Origin: Platynereis dumerilii
Lineage: Eukaryota; Annelida; Polychaeta; Phyllodocida; Nereididae
DNA: 64,000 bases
Direction of reading: 5' to 3'
Assembly (NCBI GenBank): GCA_026936325.1
Contig: JAPTHN010000001.1
Span: 95,867,859-95,931,858, forward strand
Below are positions 1-11,494 of the stretch, in pieces. A program made the position numbers and the translations under genes. The notes beneath the pieces are model-generated. The model was given only the letters and a program-made list of their open reading frames with translations, ran no database searches and was not told the origin of the DNA. Position 1 is the first letter of the stretch, and every line of letters starts with the position of its first letter.

Positions 1-2317
1 ATAGACCATTACTCATGTAATAACTGATCAATTACAGTTTCCTAATAAACTATATATAATAGACTTAAACTAAATAAACTGACCTAATTTTCAAAAGTAT
101 AGGTCAAGGTCGAGGTCATACAGGTCAATTTTTACTCTCAGAGGTTTGCGCGCCTGATCTCTATATAAGCAACTTCGAAAATTGCAGAATTCAAGCCAAT
201 TGTTACAGTAAATGACTAATGCATGGTAAGCGATCATTTTTATGATGATATCATGGTTAGTTATTTAATTATGGAATTTTTAGTGTCAACCGCGTCGTCA
301 AAACTGGTGACCTTGATTACTTGACCCTGAAATATCGATTTTAGGCCAATGAAATGTATTGTGAACCCCCCCAAATATGCCCATAAAACCTCCATAGCCA
401 CCTTCAAATTTGACCTTAACCTCATTTTTCAAGGTCATTTGACCTGTTTAATGTTCAAATCACTCGATTTTCAAAAATTCCAACAATTATGTTATTTCCA
501 GCATATCGGGTTCATATTTTAAATGATAATAGCCAGGAGCTATATTGTTGGAACCCTGAAATCGGAATTGATTTATCTCTTCATGCTGATTTATAAAAAA
601 ATTCCAAATATGGCATACCGCGCGACATGAAAAATTAGCCTATTTTTGCCAATTTGAGAGGTAAATATTGATCCTACAGAGTTCAAATAATGAAATGACC
701 CCCCCTAAGTCATACACCGCGAATCTGTAGAAATTATAGATTTTGACCTTGAAAGGTATTTTCAAGGTCAAAATCAAGGTCAAATATTTGACAAAATTGG
801 ATATTTGAGATATTTAATTTTTTTTAAGTAGGAAATAATAAAGGGATTTTTACAGCCTTTTCACAGGTCAGTCCTACAATACCCTAGAAGAAATGTCTAA
901 AGTTTTAAGTCCATCGGATTGACCTACATTGCACAATAAATGTCAAAAGGTCAAAAAATTACTGCAAAATTGACCCTCTCATTTTCCAATTTCGCACTTG
1001 TACCCAAATTTTGATGGTCTGTATCTCCGGTTCTAATTAAGCTACAGAAAAACTGAAAGCATATTCAGAAAGCCCAAATTCTCCTCTAGTATTCATTTTC
1101 TATACATGTTAACGTATCTCTGCTAGTTAAAAAGATCGCCGGACCCTGAAAAATATATGTTTTCGGTCAAGATTTCACCAATTTACATTTTTTTGACAAA
1201 GAAGTCAGTCTTCAAAAAATTTGATAATATTTCGAGATATAGTCCTAACATATTTACAGTATTTTGTGCTATTTTAAGTCTCTCCTTCAAACCGTTTACC
1301 TTTGGGAGCAATTTGGAGTTCAAAACTTGATATTTTCAGAGTCAATTTTTCGGTGAAATTTCATATTTTTACCATTACTTCGATCAACTCTATCTCGGGT
1401 TCTAATAAAGTCATATGAATGATACAAGCCGTTTTGGAAAGCTCAGATTCTCCTCTTATTCTAATTTGTGTACATTTTGTTGTGTCGTGAACATGTAAAA
1501 AGATTGGTCAACCCTGAAAAATTCATCTTTTCCTCACCTAACCGAATGACTGTACTCAGACTGGAACACCAGTGATTACTAAAATTTGTGTAGTAATTGC
1601 GTAAAAGATGTCAATAAACTAATTTTAAACTAAAGTAAACTAAATAAATTAAACTAAACTAAATAAACTAAGCTGAACATGCATTCACCGGGAAAGGGGG
1701 GGCTGTCCGCTAGCTTCATTAACTTGTGCATTGCAATATATCACAAATAAATAAGGTCCATTTTTTGTACCATTTTATACAATATTTTTGATACTATTTT
1801 ATATTTCATTCATATAATATTTTATATAGTATACTTGTTTATATACTTGTTTATATACTTGTTTATATACTTGTTTATATACTTGTTTATATACTTGTTT
1901 ATATACTTGTTTATATACTTGTTTATATACTTGTTTATATACTTGTTTATATACTTGTTTATATACTTGTTTATATACTTGTTTATATACTTGTTTATAT
2001 ACTTGTTTATATACTTGTTTATATACTTGTTTATATACTTGTTTATATACTTGTTTATATACTTGTTTATATACTTGTTTATATACTTGTTTATATACTT
2101 GTTTATATACTTATATACATTTAGACTATTTTCACCCACTGAACTAAATAAACTGAACTAAACATGGGCATTCACTGAGCAAGCTGCTTAAACATGTACA
2201 ATATACCTTCATATACTTGTTCGTATACTTGTTTATTTTTATACTTAAACATATTTAGACTATTTTCACCAACTGCTCGGTGAAGTTTTATTACCGCTAG
2301 CGGTTATCGAAATCTAG
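1..2317 (+). mobile_element. Helitron-like tandem unit, copy 1 (left-truncated by window)
   Basis: This is the first of three head-to-tail copies of a ~2.4-kb non-coding unit; matching sequence restarts at 2477 and 7006. The unit is AT-rich with many AAGGTCA/TGACCTT words and has no long ORF outside its minisatellite. Its right end has the perfect palindrome ACCGCTAGCGGT (2293-2304), nine bases, then CTAG (2314-2317) followed by T. A hairpin a few bases before CTAG is the 3' signature of Helitrons. The Helitron call is inference from the ends; a plain 2.4-kb satellite is the alternative. Confidence 0.55.
1831..2115. repeat. 12-bp minisatellite in copy 1
   Basis: About 24 tandem copies of GTTTATATACTT. 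The unit is four codons long and lacks stops in some frames, which creates spurious long ORFs on both strands. The same array is short (about four units) in copy 2 near 6590-6640 and middling (about 16) in copy 3, so its length varies freely between copies. Confidence 0.95.
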
Positions 2318-3492
2318 TTATTTTTCTTTCCGAAAAATGTTCTCGAAAAATTTTCAAATAATTTGTGTACATAGTCCTATGTGACCTAATTAAATTGTCC
2401 AATGTAACCCTATACCTCTGACCTATTTTTCAAGGTCATTGACCCCTTTGAAATAAATTTTTTCTATATTTCAATTGACCATTACTCATATATTAACTGA
2501 TCAATTATAATTTCCTAATAAACTATATATAATAGACTTATACTAAATAAACTGACCTAATTTTCAAAAGTATAGGTCAAGGTCGAGGTCATCCAGGTCA
2601 ATTTTTACTCTCAGAGGTTTGCGCGCCTGATCTCTATATAAGCAACTTCGAAAATTGCAGAATTCAAGCCAATTGTTACAGTAAATGACTAATCCATGGC
2701 AAGCGATCATTTTTATGATGATATCATGCTTAGTTATTTAATTATGGAATTTTTAGTGTCAACCGCGTCGTCAAAACTGGTGACCTTGATTACTTGACAC
2801 TGAAATATCGATTTTAGGCCAATAAAATGTATTGTGAACCCCCCCAAATATGCCCATAAAACCTCCATAGCCACCTTCAAATTTGACCTTAACCTCATTT
2901 TTCAAGGTCATTTGACCTGTTTAATGTTCAAATCACTCGATTTTCAAAAATTCCAACAATTATGTTATTTCCAGCATATTGGGTTCATAATTTAAAGTAT
3001 AATAGCCAGGAGCTATATTGTTGGAACCCTGAAATCGGAATTGATTTATCTCTTCATGCTGATTTATAAAAAAATTCCAAATATGGCATACCGCGCGACA
3101 TGAAAAATTAGCCTATTTTTGCCAATTAGAGAGGTAAATATTGATCCTACATAGCTCAAATAATGAAATGACCCCCCCTAAGTCATACACCCCGAATCTG
3201 TAGAAATTATAGATTTTGACCTTGAAAGGTATTTTCAAGGTCAAAATCAAGGTCAAATATTTGACAAAATTGGATATTTCAGATATTTAATTTTTTTTAA
3301 GTAGGAAATAATAAAGGGATTTTTACAGTCTTTTCACAGGTCAGTCCTACAATACCCTAGAAGAAATGTGTAAAGTTTTAAGTCCATCAGATTGACCTAC
3401 ATTGCACAATAAATGTCACAAGGTCAAAAAATTACTGCAAAATTGACCCTCTCATTTTCCAATTTCGCACTTGCACCCAATTTTTGATGGTC

Positions 3493-4230
3493 TGTATCTC
3501 CGGTTCTAATTAAGCTACAGAAAAACTGAAAGCATATTCAGAAAGTCCAAATTCTCCTCTAGTATTCATTTTCTATACATTTTAACGTATCTCTGCTAGT
3601 TAAAAAGATCGCCGGACCCTGAAAAATACATGTTTTCGGTCAAGATTTCACCAATTTACATTTTTTTGACAAGGAAGTCAGTCTTCAAAAAATTTGAAAA
3701 TATTTCGAGATATAGTCCTAACATATTTACAGTATTTTGTGCTATTTTAAGTCTCTCCTTCAAACCGTTTACCTTTGGGAGCAATTTGAAGTTCAAAACT
3801 TGATATTTTCAGAGTCAATTTTTCGGTTAAATTTCATATTTTTACCATTACTTCAATCAACTCTATCTCCGGTTCTAACTAAGCTACAGAAAAACTGAAA
3901 GCATATTCAGAAAGTCCAAATTCTCCTCTAGTATTCATTTTCTATACATTTTAACGTATCTCTGCTAGTTAAAAAGATCGCCGGACCCTGAAAAATACAT
4001 GTTTTCGGTCAAGATTTCACCAATTTACATTTTTTTGACAAGGAAGTCAGTCTTCAAAAAATTTGAAAATATTTCGAGATATAGTCCTAACATATTTACA
4101 GTATTTTGTGCTATTTTAAGTCTCTCCTTCAAACCGTTTACCTTTGGGAGCAATTTGAAGTTCAAAACTTGATATTTTCAGAGTCAATTTTTCGGTTAAA
4201 TTTCATATTTTTACCATTACTTCAATCAAC
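3493..4230. repeat. Internal ~369-bp tandem duplication inside copy 2
   Basis: The segment starting at the TATCTCCGGTTCTAA motif near 3493 recurs almost unchanged from about 3862. Copies 1 and 3 carry it once. In those copies two related short motifs (TATCTCCGGTTCTAAT and TATCTCGGGTTCTAAT) lie the same distance apart, so slippage or unequal exchange between them would give this duplication. Confidence 0.9.
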
Positions 4231-4632
4231 TCTATCTCGGGTTCTAATAAAGTCATATGAATGATACAAGCCGTTTTGGAAAAGCTCAGATTCTCCTCTT
4301 ATTCTAATTTGTGTACATTTCGTTGTGTCGTGAACAGGTAAAAAGATTGGTCAACCCTGAAAAATTCATCTTTTCCTCACCTAACCGAATGACTGCACTC
4401 AGACTGGAACACCAGTGATTACTAAAATTTGTGTAGTAATTGCCTAAAAGATGTCAATAAACTAATTTTAAACTAAAGTAAACTAAATAAATTAAACTAA
4501 ACTAAATAAACTAAGCTAAACATGCATTCACCGGGAAAGGGGGGGCTGTCCGCTAGCTTCATTAACTTGTGCATTGCAATATATCACAAATATAAGGTAC
4601 ATTTTTTATGCTATTTTTTGTACCATTTTATA

Positions 4633-6518
4633 ATAATAATAATAATAATATGGATTTATATAGCGCTAATTTCAGTAAACTGCTCATCATTGCTTTTTCA
4701 TATCAAATCATTTGTAGGAATTCTGGAACAAATGAGTTTTCAGATTCTTCTTGAAGCTTTCTAATGTTTGTGCAGTCCTCACTTTTTCAGGCAAAGTGTT
4801 CCAGAGCTTTGGTGCTGCATAGGAAAATGCTCGATCTTCAAACTTATTTTTGTTGCATGGAGCAGGTTCTGCTAACAGCAGTTTGTGGTTGCTTCTCAGG
4901 TTATGTTCTTGTTGAGATTTGACTTGAACAAGTTCTTGAATGTATTGTGGTGCCTGATTGTTCATTGCCTTCCATGTAGTTGTCATCAATTTGAACTGAA
5001 TTCTTGCTGTGATTGGTAACCAGTGCAGTTGTTTCCTACTCTGGCTGACACTCTCAACCTCTCAATTAATCGCACTGCTGAGTTTTGAGCAACCTGAAGT
5101 TTATTTAACAATCGGGTAGCAGTGCCATACAACAGCCCATTTCCATAGTCTAAATGAGGAGTAACAAGTGCATTGACAGCAGTTTTTACTATTTCCTTGT
5201 CCAGGTTTTTTCGGAGTTTCGACAGGTTTCTTAAATTGAAATATGCGTTACGACACATTCTGTTGATCTGCTTCTCCATGATCATATTATTGTCAAAGAG
5301 CACTCCCAAATTGCGGACATGGTTGGCAATTTTGATTTCAACATTGTTAACATTGATAGATTTCATTTGAAGTTTCTTCAGTTTGTTTGGTGCTCCAATC
5401 AGAAGAAGTTCAGTTTTATCTCCATTATTGCACAGCTTGTTGTCATGCAAGAAATTTCTAATTTCGGCAATACAATTTTCCATTTTCTGTTTTGCATGTT
5501 CTTCACCCAAAAAGGTTGGTTTAAATGACAGGATAAGTTGCTCATCATCAGCGTACTTCTGATCGTGAACTTGATTTCTTCGTGCTACTTCACTGACTGG
5601 GGCAACATAGGAGTTAAATAAGATTGGTCCAAGTTTGGAACCTTGAGGAACTCCATAATTGAGCGGAAGTTTGCTTGACGTTTTATCATTTATTATCACA
5701 GACTGTGATCTTTCAGAAATATAAGATTTGAACCATCTTAAGGCTGCACTTTGCACACCATACCTGTTACGCAGTCTTTCTACCAAAATGCCATGATCAA
5801 TTGTGTCGAATGCAGCAGACAAGTCCAACAATACTAGCATTGTCACCTCCCCATTGCTCAGATTAAGCATAATATCATTATGGATTTTTGTTAAGAGGGT
5901 TTCTGTGCTATGAAATTGCTTATAAGCTGATTGTTTTTCATCGTCAAGATTGTTCTGAGTGAGATGATCAACATACTGGTTGATTACAGCACTCTCAATG
6001 ATTTTACTCAGAAAAGAAAGGTTAGAGACTGGCCGATAATTCTTTTTGATCAATTCAAGACCTTCTTTCTTTAAGAGTGGTTTGACAAGTGCGTGCTTCA
6101 GTTCAAGGGGCATTTCTCCAAGTGTTAATGACATATTAACAATTTTGGTTATGACAGGCAGAAATTCATCAACACATTCAAGCAGTAGCCATGTTGGCAT
6201 AGGATCAAGTTGGCAGTGTTTGACAGGCATTTCAGTGATAAGTTTCTTGACTTCTTGTTCTGATAGACTTTTAAACTGATGTAAATTGTGGCCAAGGTTG
6301 GTTTGAGAGGCATCAGTTGTGATCTTTGTTCCTGAATCTAATTTGGATCTGATGATTTTGATCTTTTCATCAAAGAAGTTGTTGAAATCATTCGCTAGTT
6401 CTGTTTCATTTGTGTGGTGTGGAAGAGGCTGATCTTGTTTTCTGTTGAGATGAGAATTTAGAACTTTGAACATCGCCTTAGAATTTTGTTTATACAAAAT
6501 TTTGTTTATAGAATATTG
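4633..6518 (-). mobile_element. 5'-truncated L2/CR1-group LINE
   Basis: A minus-strand non-LTR retrotransposon inserted in Helitron-like copy 2. Its 3' end (plus-strand left) is an (ATT)n tail next to a TATATAGCGC motif, common in L2/Crack-type LINEs. A 6-bp target duplication TTTATA lies at 4627-4632 and 6519-6524. Copy 3 of the host unit shows the uninterrupted site. ORF1 and the endonuclease are absent, so only the pre-RT linker, RT and C-terminal region remain. Short TTGTTTATA repeats at the 5' junction may be filler copied on integration. Confidence 0.88.
4708..4989 (-). pseudogene. LINE ORF2 C-terminal fragment
   Basis: A 93-residue frame continuing the LINE ORF2 after the frameshift. 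It has the typical L2/CR1 tail pattern: WKAMNNQAPQYIQELV, then an LRS box, then RAFSYAAPKLWNTLPEKVR and a terminal LKTHLF. The preceding LHWLPI-type block also lies in this frame, upstream of the first Met. Its role is unknown; it accompanies the RT in this LINE group. Confidence 0.82.
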
Positions 6519-6527
6519 TTTATACAA
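4986..6527 (-). pseudogene. LINE ORF2 reverse transcriptase part
   Basis: The 513-residue reading frame holds the LINE reverse transcriptase that would copy the element's RNA at a nicked target. Visible RT blocks include KKNYRPVSNLSFLSKIIE, LLDLSAAFDTIDHGIL, GVPQGSKLGPILF and the catalytic YADD box (in QKYADDEQL). The N-terminal ~15 residues lie in the junction and are not LINE. The expected endonuclease domain upstream is missing. Near plus-strand 5040 the frame shifts, so the last residues here are off-frame and the protein's C-terminal part continues in another frame. It is non-functional as it stands. The family is L2/CR1-like by motif style; the exact clade would need a phylogeny. Confidence 0.85.
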
Positions 6528-6853
6528 TATTTTTGATACTATTTTATATTTTATTCATATAATATTTTATATATTATTTTATATCTTGCTTGTATACTTG
6601 TTTATATACTTGTTTATATACTTGTTTATATACTTAAATACATTTAGACTATTTTCACCCACTGAACTAAATAAAATAAACTAAACATGGGCATTCACTG
6701 AGCAAGCTGCTTAAACATGTACAATATACCTTCATATACTTGTTCGTATACTTGTTTATTTTTATACTTAAACATATTTAGACTATTTTCACCAACTGCT
6801 CGGTGAAGTTTTATTACCGCTAGCGGTTATCGAAATCTAGTTATTATTATTTT

Positions 6854-9245
6854 TCTTTCCGAAAAATGTTCTCGAAAAATTTTCAAATAATTTGTGTCCA
6901 TAGTCCTATGTGACCTAATTAAATTGTCCAATGTAACCCTATACCTCTGACCTATTTTTCAAGGTCATTGACCCCTTTGAAATAAATTTTTTCTATATTT
7001 CAATTGACCATTACTCATATAATAACTGATCAATTACAGTTTCCTAATAAACTATATATAATAGACTTATACTAAATAAACTGACCTAATTTTCAAAGAT
7101 ATAGGTCAAGGTCGAGGTCATACAGGTCAATTTTTACTCTCAGAGGTTTGCGCGCCTGATCTCTATATAAGCAACTTCGAAAATTGCAGAATTCAAGCCA
7201 ATTGTTACAGTAAATGACTAATCCATGGTAAGCGATCATTTTTATGATGATATCATGCTTAGTTATTTAATTATGGAATTTTTAGTGTCAACCGCGTCTT
7301 CAAAACTGGTGACCTTGATTACTTGACACTGAAATATCGATTTTAGGCCAATAAAATGTATTGTGAACCCCCCCAAATATGCCCATAAAACCTCCATAGC
7401 CACCTTCAAATTTGTCCTTAACCTCATTTTTCAAGGTCATTTGACCTGTTTAATGTTCAAATCACTCGATTTTCAAAAATTCCAACAATTATGTTATTTC
7501 CAGCATATCGGGTTCATATTTTAAATTATAATAGCCAGGAGCTATATTGTTGGAACCCTGAAATTGGAATTGATTTATCTCTTCATGCTGATTTATAAAA
7601 AAATTCCAAATATGGCATACCGCGCGACATGAAAAATTAGCCTATTTTTTGCCAATTTGAGAGTTAAATATTGATCCTACATAGTTCAAATAATGAAATG
7701 ACCCCCCCTAAGTCATACACCGCGAATCTGTAGAAATTATAGATTTTGACCTTGAAAGGTATTTTCAAGGTCAAAATCAAGGTCAAATATTTGAAAAAAT
7801 TGGATATTTGAGATATTTAATTTTTTTTAAGTAGGAAATAATAAAGGGATTTTTACAGTCTTTTCATAGGTCAGTCCTACAATACCCTAGAAGAAATGTG
7901 TAAAGTTTTAAGTCCATCGGATTGACCTACATTGCACAATAAATGTCACAAGGTCAAAAAATTACTGCAAAATTGACCCTCTCATTTTCCAATTTCGCAC
8001 TTGCACCCAAACTTTGATGGTCTGTATCTCCGGTTCTAATTAAGCTACAGAAAAACTGAAAGCATATTCAGAAAGTCCAAATTCTCTTCTAGTATTCATT
8101 TTCTATACATTTTAACGTATCTCTGCTAGTTAAAAAGATCGCCGGACCCTGAAAAATACATGTTTTCGGTCAAGATTTCACCAATTTACATTTTTTTGAC
8201 AAAGAAGTCAGTCTTCAAAAAATTTGATAATATTTCGAGATATAGTCCTAACATATTTACAGTATTTTGTGCTATTTTAAGTCTCTCCTTCAAACCGTTT
8301 ACCTTTGGGAGCAATTTGGAGTTCAAAACTTGATATTTTCAGAGTCAATTTTTCGGTTAAATTTCATATTTTTACCATTACTTCAATCAACTCTATCTCG
8401 GGTTCTAATAAAGTCATATGAATGATACAAGCCGTTTTGGAAAAGCTCAGATTCTCCTCTTATTCCAATTTTTGTACATTTTGTTGTGTCGTGAACAGGT
8501 AAAGAGATCGGTCAACCCTGAAAAATTCATCTTTTCCTCACCTAACCGAATGACTGTACTCAGACTGGAACACCAGTGATTACTAAAATTTGTGTAGTAA
8601 TTGCCTAAAAGATGTCAATTAACTAATTTTAAACTAAAGTAAACTAAATAAATTAAACTAAACTAAATAAACTAAGCTAAACATGCATTCACCGGGAAAG
8701 GGGGGGCTGTCCGCTAGCTTCATTAACTTGTGCATTGCAATATATCACAAATAAATAAGATACATTTTTTATGCTATTTTTTGTACCATTTTATACAATA
8801 TTTTTGATACTATTTTATATTTTATTCATATAATATTTTATATAATATTTTATATATTATTTTATATCTTGCTTATATACTTGCTTATATACTTGCTTAT
8901 ATACTTGCTTATATACTTGCTTATATACTTGTTTATATACTTGTTTATATACTTGTTTATATACTTGTTTATATACTTGTTTATATACTTGTTTATATAC
9001 TTGTTTATATACTTGTTTATATACTTGTTTATATACTTGTTTATATACTTGTTTATATACTTAGACTATTTTCACCCACTGAACTAAATAAACTAAACTA
9101 AACATGGGCATTCACTGAGCAAGCTGCTTAAACATGTACAATATACCTTCATATACTTGTTTATTTTTATACTTAAACATATTTAGACTATTTTCACCAA
9201 CTGCTCGGTGAAGTTTTATTACCGCTAGCGGTTATCGAAATCTAG
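6854..9245 (+). mobile_element. Helitron-like tandem unit, copy 3
   Basis: The cleanest full-length copy (~2392 bp). It starts TCTTTCCGAAAAATG after an (ATT)n spacer and ends with ACCGCTAGCGGT (9221-9232), nine bases, and CTAG (9242-9245). No protein-coding capacity outside the minisatellite, so it would be non-autonomous. It is followed by a longer (TTA)n/T-run spacer and a second, unrelated Helitron-like element. Confidence 0.55.
8866..9060. repeat. 12-bp minisatellite in copy 3
   Basis: Starts with about five GCTTATATACTT units and then about eleven GTTTATATACTT units. The block change shows local homogenisation within one array. Confidence 0.95.
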
Positions 9246-9275
9246 TTATTATTATTATTATTATTATTTTTTTTT

Positions 9276-11146
9276 TCTTGGCCAGTAGGTTTTTGTGCTA
9301 GAGACTTGAAACTTGGTACATATATAGTCCATGGTTAGTACTTCATTTTGGGAGAAGATGGTTGACCTTGACCTTGAACTCAAGGTCACAGGTCATCTCA
9401 AAGTCGAAAATTGGAAAACTTAAAAGTGGAATAACTTTTTTAATATTACAAGAATCAATTTGAAACTTTGGAATATATATATAAACATGTATCCCAACAT
9501 TTGTAACCCATAATTGTTTTTGTGCAATGAGGGTAAGGGGGTAATTACCCCAATTTGACTAAAACAGGTTTGCACAGGTTTCCAGAAAAACTAAGCAAGC
9601 TAGAAACTCAGTTCTTTCACTGATAGGTAGCCTGACTAACCATTCAAGGTAAGTGATATTTTATATTTTGATTATGTGAAGGGGTAACTATGTAATGGGG
9701 TGTTGAAAATAGGGTGTTTTGCCCCAAGAGTGAAAACATTGTAAAACTTTGGTTTTAATGAAAGGATTTCAATGATAGTCTGGTAATATATTAATGGTTT
9801 CTGTATTATGTAATCCTTGTTGCCCGAAGCTTGGTAATTACCCCCCAAAAAGGGGTAAATGTCTATAACTTGTGATTGACCTGGACGATTTTCTTCAAAT
9901 TTTGCACACGTTTGGGAATTTGACTCAGGCACATATTAAACGAATAAATTTAACAGTATTGCCAACATAGGGTATTTACCCTCGTAATCAATGCCAAAAG
10001 GGGTGAATATATATTTTGAGGAGTTATGTTGTTCAAAATGGAATATCAGCTGTATGTTTGGTCTACGGGTATCCGGTTGGATTTTACTGGATGAAAAGTT
10101 TCTGTTTTGGGTAATTACCCCTAAAAGGGGTAAATGTCTATAACTTGTGATTGACATGGACGATTTACTTCAAATTTTGCACACGTTTGGGATATTGACT
10201 CAGGCACATATTAAACAAATAATTTTAACAGTATTGCCAACATAGGGTATTTACCCTCGTAATCAATGCCAAAAGGGGTGAATATATATTTTGAGGAGTT
10301 ATGTTGTTCAAAATGGAATATCAGCTGTATGTTTGGTCTACTGCTATCCGGTTGGATTTTACTGGATGAAAACTTTCTGTTTTGGGTAATTACCCCCAAA
10401 AGGGGTAAATGACTATAACTTGTGATTGACATGGACGATTTACTTCAAATTTTGCACACGTTTGTGACATTGACTCAGACACATGCTAAAAGGAAAAAAT
10501 TCACAGAATAGGGTGATTTACCCTCGTAATCAAGTTTTAAGGGGGTAAATACATATTTTGAAGAACTTGGTTGTTTAAAATGGAATATTAGTTGCACGTT
10601 TGGTCTAGGTTATTCGTATGGATGTTACGGGATGAAAAGTTTCGGTTTTTAATAATTACCCCTAAAAGGGGTAAATGACTATAACTTGTGACTGACATGG
10701 ACGATTTACTTCAAATTTTGCACACGTATGGGATATTGACTCAGGCACATGTTGAAAGAGAAAATGTTACAATATAGGATAATTTACCCTCGTAATCAAG
10801 GTCAAAGGGGGGTAAATACGTATTTTGAGGAATTTGGTTGTTTAAAATGGAATGTCAAGTTTATGTTGGATCTAGGCTTGTACTTAATGGATGTTACTGG
10901 ATGAACAGTTTCGGTTTTAGGTAGTAACCCCCAAAAGGGGTAAATGGCTATATCTTGTGATTGACATGGACAATTTTCTTCAAATTTTGCATGGGCTAAG
11001 TGTGTCTACTTTACGACATAATATAAGTAGAAACTTCAGCTTACAGGGTCTCTACCATAATAGTCCGACATAGTCTCATATAATTTGTTTTACTCATATA
11101 TTTGAGGTCGAATCATTGCCTAACCTTTTTAAAGGTTGAATACTAG
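9276..11146 (+). mobile_element. Second Helitron-like element with internal tandem repeats
   Basis: Starts TCTTGGCCAGTAGG after a T-run and ends with a hairpin, AACCTTT-TT-AAAGGTT (11122-11137), five bases, and CTAG (11143-11146) followed by T. This matches the Helitron 3' layout, although the sequence differs from the 2.4-kb unit. It is non-coding, with internal ~270-bp repeats, as known for some non-autonomous Helitrons. The 5' boundary is uncertain because it lies in a T-run. Confidence 0.5.
9834..11000. repeat. Five ~264-276-bp tandem repeats
   Basis: Unit starts lie near 9834, 10109, 10385, 10656 and 10920. Each begins with an inverted repeat of the form TTACCCC-loop-GGGGTAA followed by CTATAACTTGTGATTGAC. 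Units 1 and 2 are the most alike and the last is incomplete. The minus-strand ORFs here merely reflect the repeat. Confidence 0.9.
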
Positions 11147-11220
11147 TTATATCTATAATTATATCAAGAACTCATTTTCCAATATCCTATTAGCATCTCA
11201 ATAGCTCTCTAGCTGAGGAA

Positions 11221-11455
11221 GTTCCCCCGTGGCCTAACTGGTAAGTGTGCTTGTCAACTGGCTTTGAGGGCGTGAGTTCAAATCTCACCCCGGGAACTCA
11301 CTTTAATCCGAGCCCATGGGACATTAAATGGAGGCGGGTTGTATCCAGTGTTCTATGCTGGGGCAACTGAAAGACCCTGGGCATCCCTGAATTAATAGGG
11401 TATGTGCCAGACTCACAGTCTTCTCATCTCATCATCATACGGCAATCGCCTGCCT
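11221..11455 (+). mobile_element. tRNA-derived SINE, copy 1
   Basis: The head has RNA polymerase III promoter boxes: A box TGGCCTAACTG (11230-11240) and B box GAGTTCAAATC (11274-11284). The body runs through ATGGGACATTAAATGGAGG and GTATCCAGTGTTCTATGC to a CATCATACGGCAATC tail. Two minus-strand copies with the same body occur at 40095-40330 and, more diverged, 39121-39240. It is transcribed by Pol III and mobilised by LINE machinery if active. It is not a functional tRNA, since it is followed by a long shared body. Confidence 0.8.
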
Positions 11456-11494
11456 CGATATAGCCCACTAAGGTGCTGCAGAGCACAAAGAGGT

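Larger units (their letters stand above)
2325..6840 (+). mobile_element. Helitron-like tandem unit, copy 2, interrupted by a LINE
   Basis: Begins TCTTTCCGAAAAATG just after the CTAG end of copy 1, with a short TTATTTT spacer. It ends with the same palindrome (6816-6827) and CTAG (6837-6840). It is longer than copy 3 because it holds a ~370-bp internal duplication and a 1.9-kb LINE. Sequence identity to the other copies is high by eye. Confidence 0.55.

Noticed and set aside
1822-2161. Two ORFs of 105-108 residues of YINK/LFIY repeats
   Set aside because: They are translations of the 12-bp minisatellite; the unit is four codons long without stops.
11221-11300. A functional tRNA gene
   Set aside because: A and B boxes are present, but a shared non-tRNA body follows and other copies are dispersed, so it is a SINE.
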